Source: Arthrinium phaeospermum (taxonomy: Eukaryota > Ascomycota > Sordariomycetes > Amphisphaeriales > Apiosporaceae). From it: 64,000 bases of DNA. The notes under the pieces were generated by a model. That model had not been told where the DNA came from. It did not search any database and saw only the letters and a list, made by a program, of their open reading frames with translations. The stretch is from positions 1,488,001-1,552,000 of the forward strand of contig QYRS01000007.1 in assembly GCA_006503535.1 (NCBI GenBank), in the 5' to 3' direction. Of the stretch, positions 63,214 to 64,000 are shown piece by piece (position 1 is the stretch's first letter; every line of letters begins with the position of its first letter). The translations under genes and the position numbers were made by a program.

Positions 63214-63793
63214 TTAGTTCCCGTTCATCTCGAAGTCGATCGTCGCATTGCCGCACTTCATGCTGCCACGACGCCACTCCTTGTCTGCATGTTTCGTCCC
63301 CTTCTTTCCCAAGATGATGTTCCTCAAGTCCCCGTCGCCAAAGTAGAACACCCTCGGATCCGAGCCCTCTTGTCGAGTTATGGCTACGTTGCACCCCTGA
63401 AACTTCTTTACAGAACGAAAAGTGTTAAGCTGATAGATGTACCATCGCCCATGCCCGGTACACGACTCATCCATACGATCGAGGATGGCTTGACAGTCTT
63501 TCCATTCTGCCATTTTCGCATCCGAAGGGCGGGCTTCCTGGATCGGCGAAGACGGGATCGTCACACCTGAAGTCGATGGGTCCTTGGTATCCGGTAGGTT
63601 GGCCGCCGTTTCTCCTGTCCTCGCAACCATTATGATGCCAATATTCGAAAAGTTGATTGTCAGGAGTTCCAACGAGACTGATATTACAGTTGGGTGGATG
63701 GTCATCACATTGTGACGCCCTGGCGCTCTTGCCGAGATGGGCTGCTGAGGCTGTCAAACCCCAAGCAAAAATGAAGCTCAAAAGTAAATTCAT
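63214..63793 (-). CDS. Small cysteine-rich secreted protein, Hce2/Ecp2-like, one frame break
   Basis: Predicted secreted protein of about 190 residues. The ATG at 63793 gives a clear signal peptide (MNLLLSFIFAWGLTASAA); in-frame codons run up to 63844, but the inner Met fits better. The mature part starts cysteine-rich (CDDHPPNCN, GCEDRR, RCDDP, GCENG). The second half lies in another frame from about 63510: WKDCQAILDRM, GRWYIYQL, GCNVAI, then GSMKCGNATIDFEM near the C-terminus. The DC...W...GC...MKCG spacing resembles the Hce2 domain of Ecp2-type putative necrosis-inducing effectors. The break falls beside a run of four A/T (GAAAATGG on the coding strand), so a one-base error is likely, but a real inactivating mutation is possible. 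Activity is not known. Confidence 0.6.
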
Positions 63794-64000
63794 GTTTATA
63801 GTTAGAGCCGTTATGGTCGAGTTCTTAGCAGGAAGGATCATCAAAATGAGAAGAGCTCTCGGTGGTTATTATATAGATAACTACAGTACTCAAAGTTCAG
63901 TCCCTCAAAGAAGCGTCGCCTCGTTATATGGAGGCAAAGGCTCCCGCCTTACATGGGACTCCCATGTGGTCCTTCTTATTCTGTTTGACCATCTTCATCT
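63794..64000. other. Upstream region of the secreted-protein gene
   Basis: About 200 bp of AT-rich sequence with a TATATA-like stretch near 63868-63878 on the promoter side of the secreted-protein gene. No gene seen before the window ends. Confidence 0.4.

Noticed and set aside
1..64000. CRISPR arrays, bacterial operons, rRNA genes
   Set aside because: None seen; the window is eukaryotic with spliceosomal introns.

Overview
This window is nuclear DNA of a filamentous ascomycete, most likely Sordariomycetes. Genes carry short spliceosomal introns (mostly 47-92 nt, GT..AG), there are no operons, and the encoded set is typically fungal: an SREBP-type bHLH factor with two membrane spans and the fungal C-terminal domain, a Kha1-type K+/H+ antiporter, a Kin1-type kinase with KA1 tail, and a GlcNAc catabolic gene pair. 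I do not name a species. Gene density is low: about 13 convincing protein genes in 64 kb.

Layout. 1-5.1 kb holds the edge of a GlcNAc-use cluster: a GH3 hexosaminidase fused to a GNAT acetyltransferase (minus, cut by the left edge) facing a GlcNAc-6-phosphate deacetylase (plus) across 1.4 kb. 5.3-8.3 kb is an Srs2-type helicase (minus). 10.5-12.1 kb is a single-pass membrane protein followed closely by a small TA-flanked MITE. 14.8-17.8 kb is the SREBP gene, with a 1-kb ATG-free leader and a tiny overlapping uORF. 20.0-23.2 kb is the Kha1 antiporter. 23.2-39.9 kb is a 16.7-kb desert with microsatellites and several notable inverted repeats but no gene I can support. A bZIP factor sits at 39.9-40.9 kb and a CIA30-domain protein at 44.7-45.8 kb. 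From 51 kb density rises: Kin1 kinase, CNOT9/Caf40, a G-patch (GPATCH1-type) protein, an F-box protein and, at the right end, a small cysteine-rich secreted protein resembling Hce2/Ecp2 effectors.

How the genes relate. GH3-GNAT and the deacetylase belong to one pathway (release of GlcNAc from chitin fragments, then deacetylation of GlcNAc-6-P); the rest of that cluster probably lies left of the window. The other genes are unlinked housekeeping or regulatory functions.

Main caution. Several conserved genes (SREBP, Kha1, Kin1, CNOT9, GPATCH1-like and the secreted protein) have reading frames broken by apparent one-base indels, often in G/C runs, while protein similarity continues in another frame. 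Consensus errors explain this better than six pseudogenes. CNOT9 additionally lacks a conserved segment that a single indel cannot explain.
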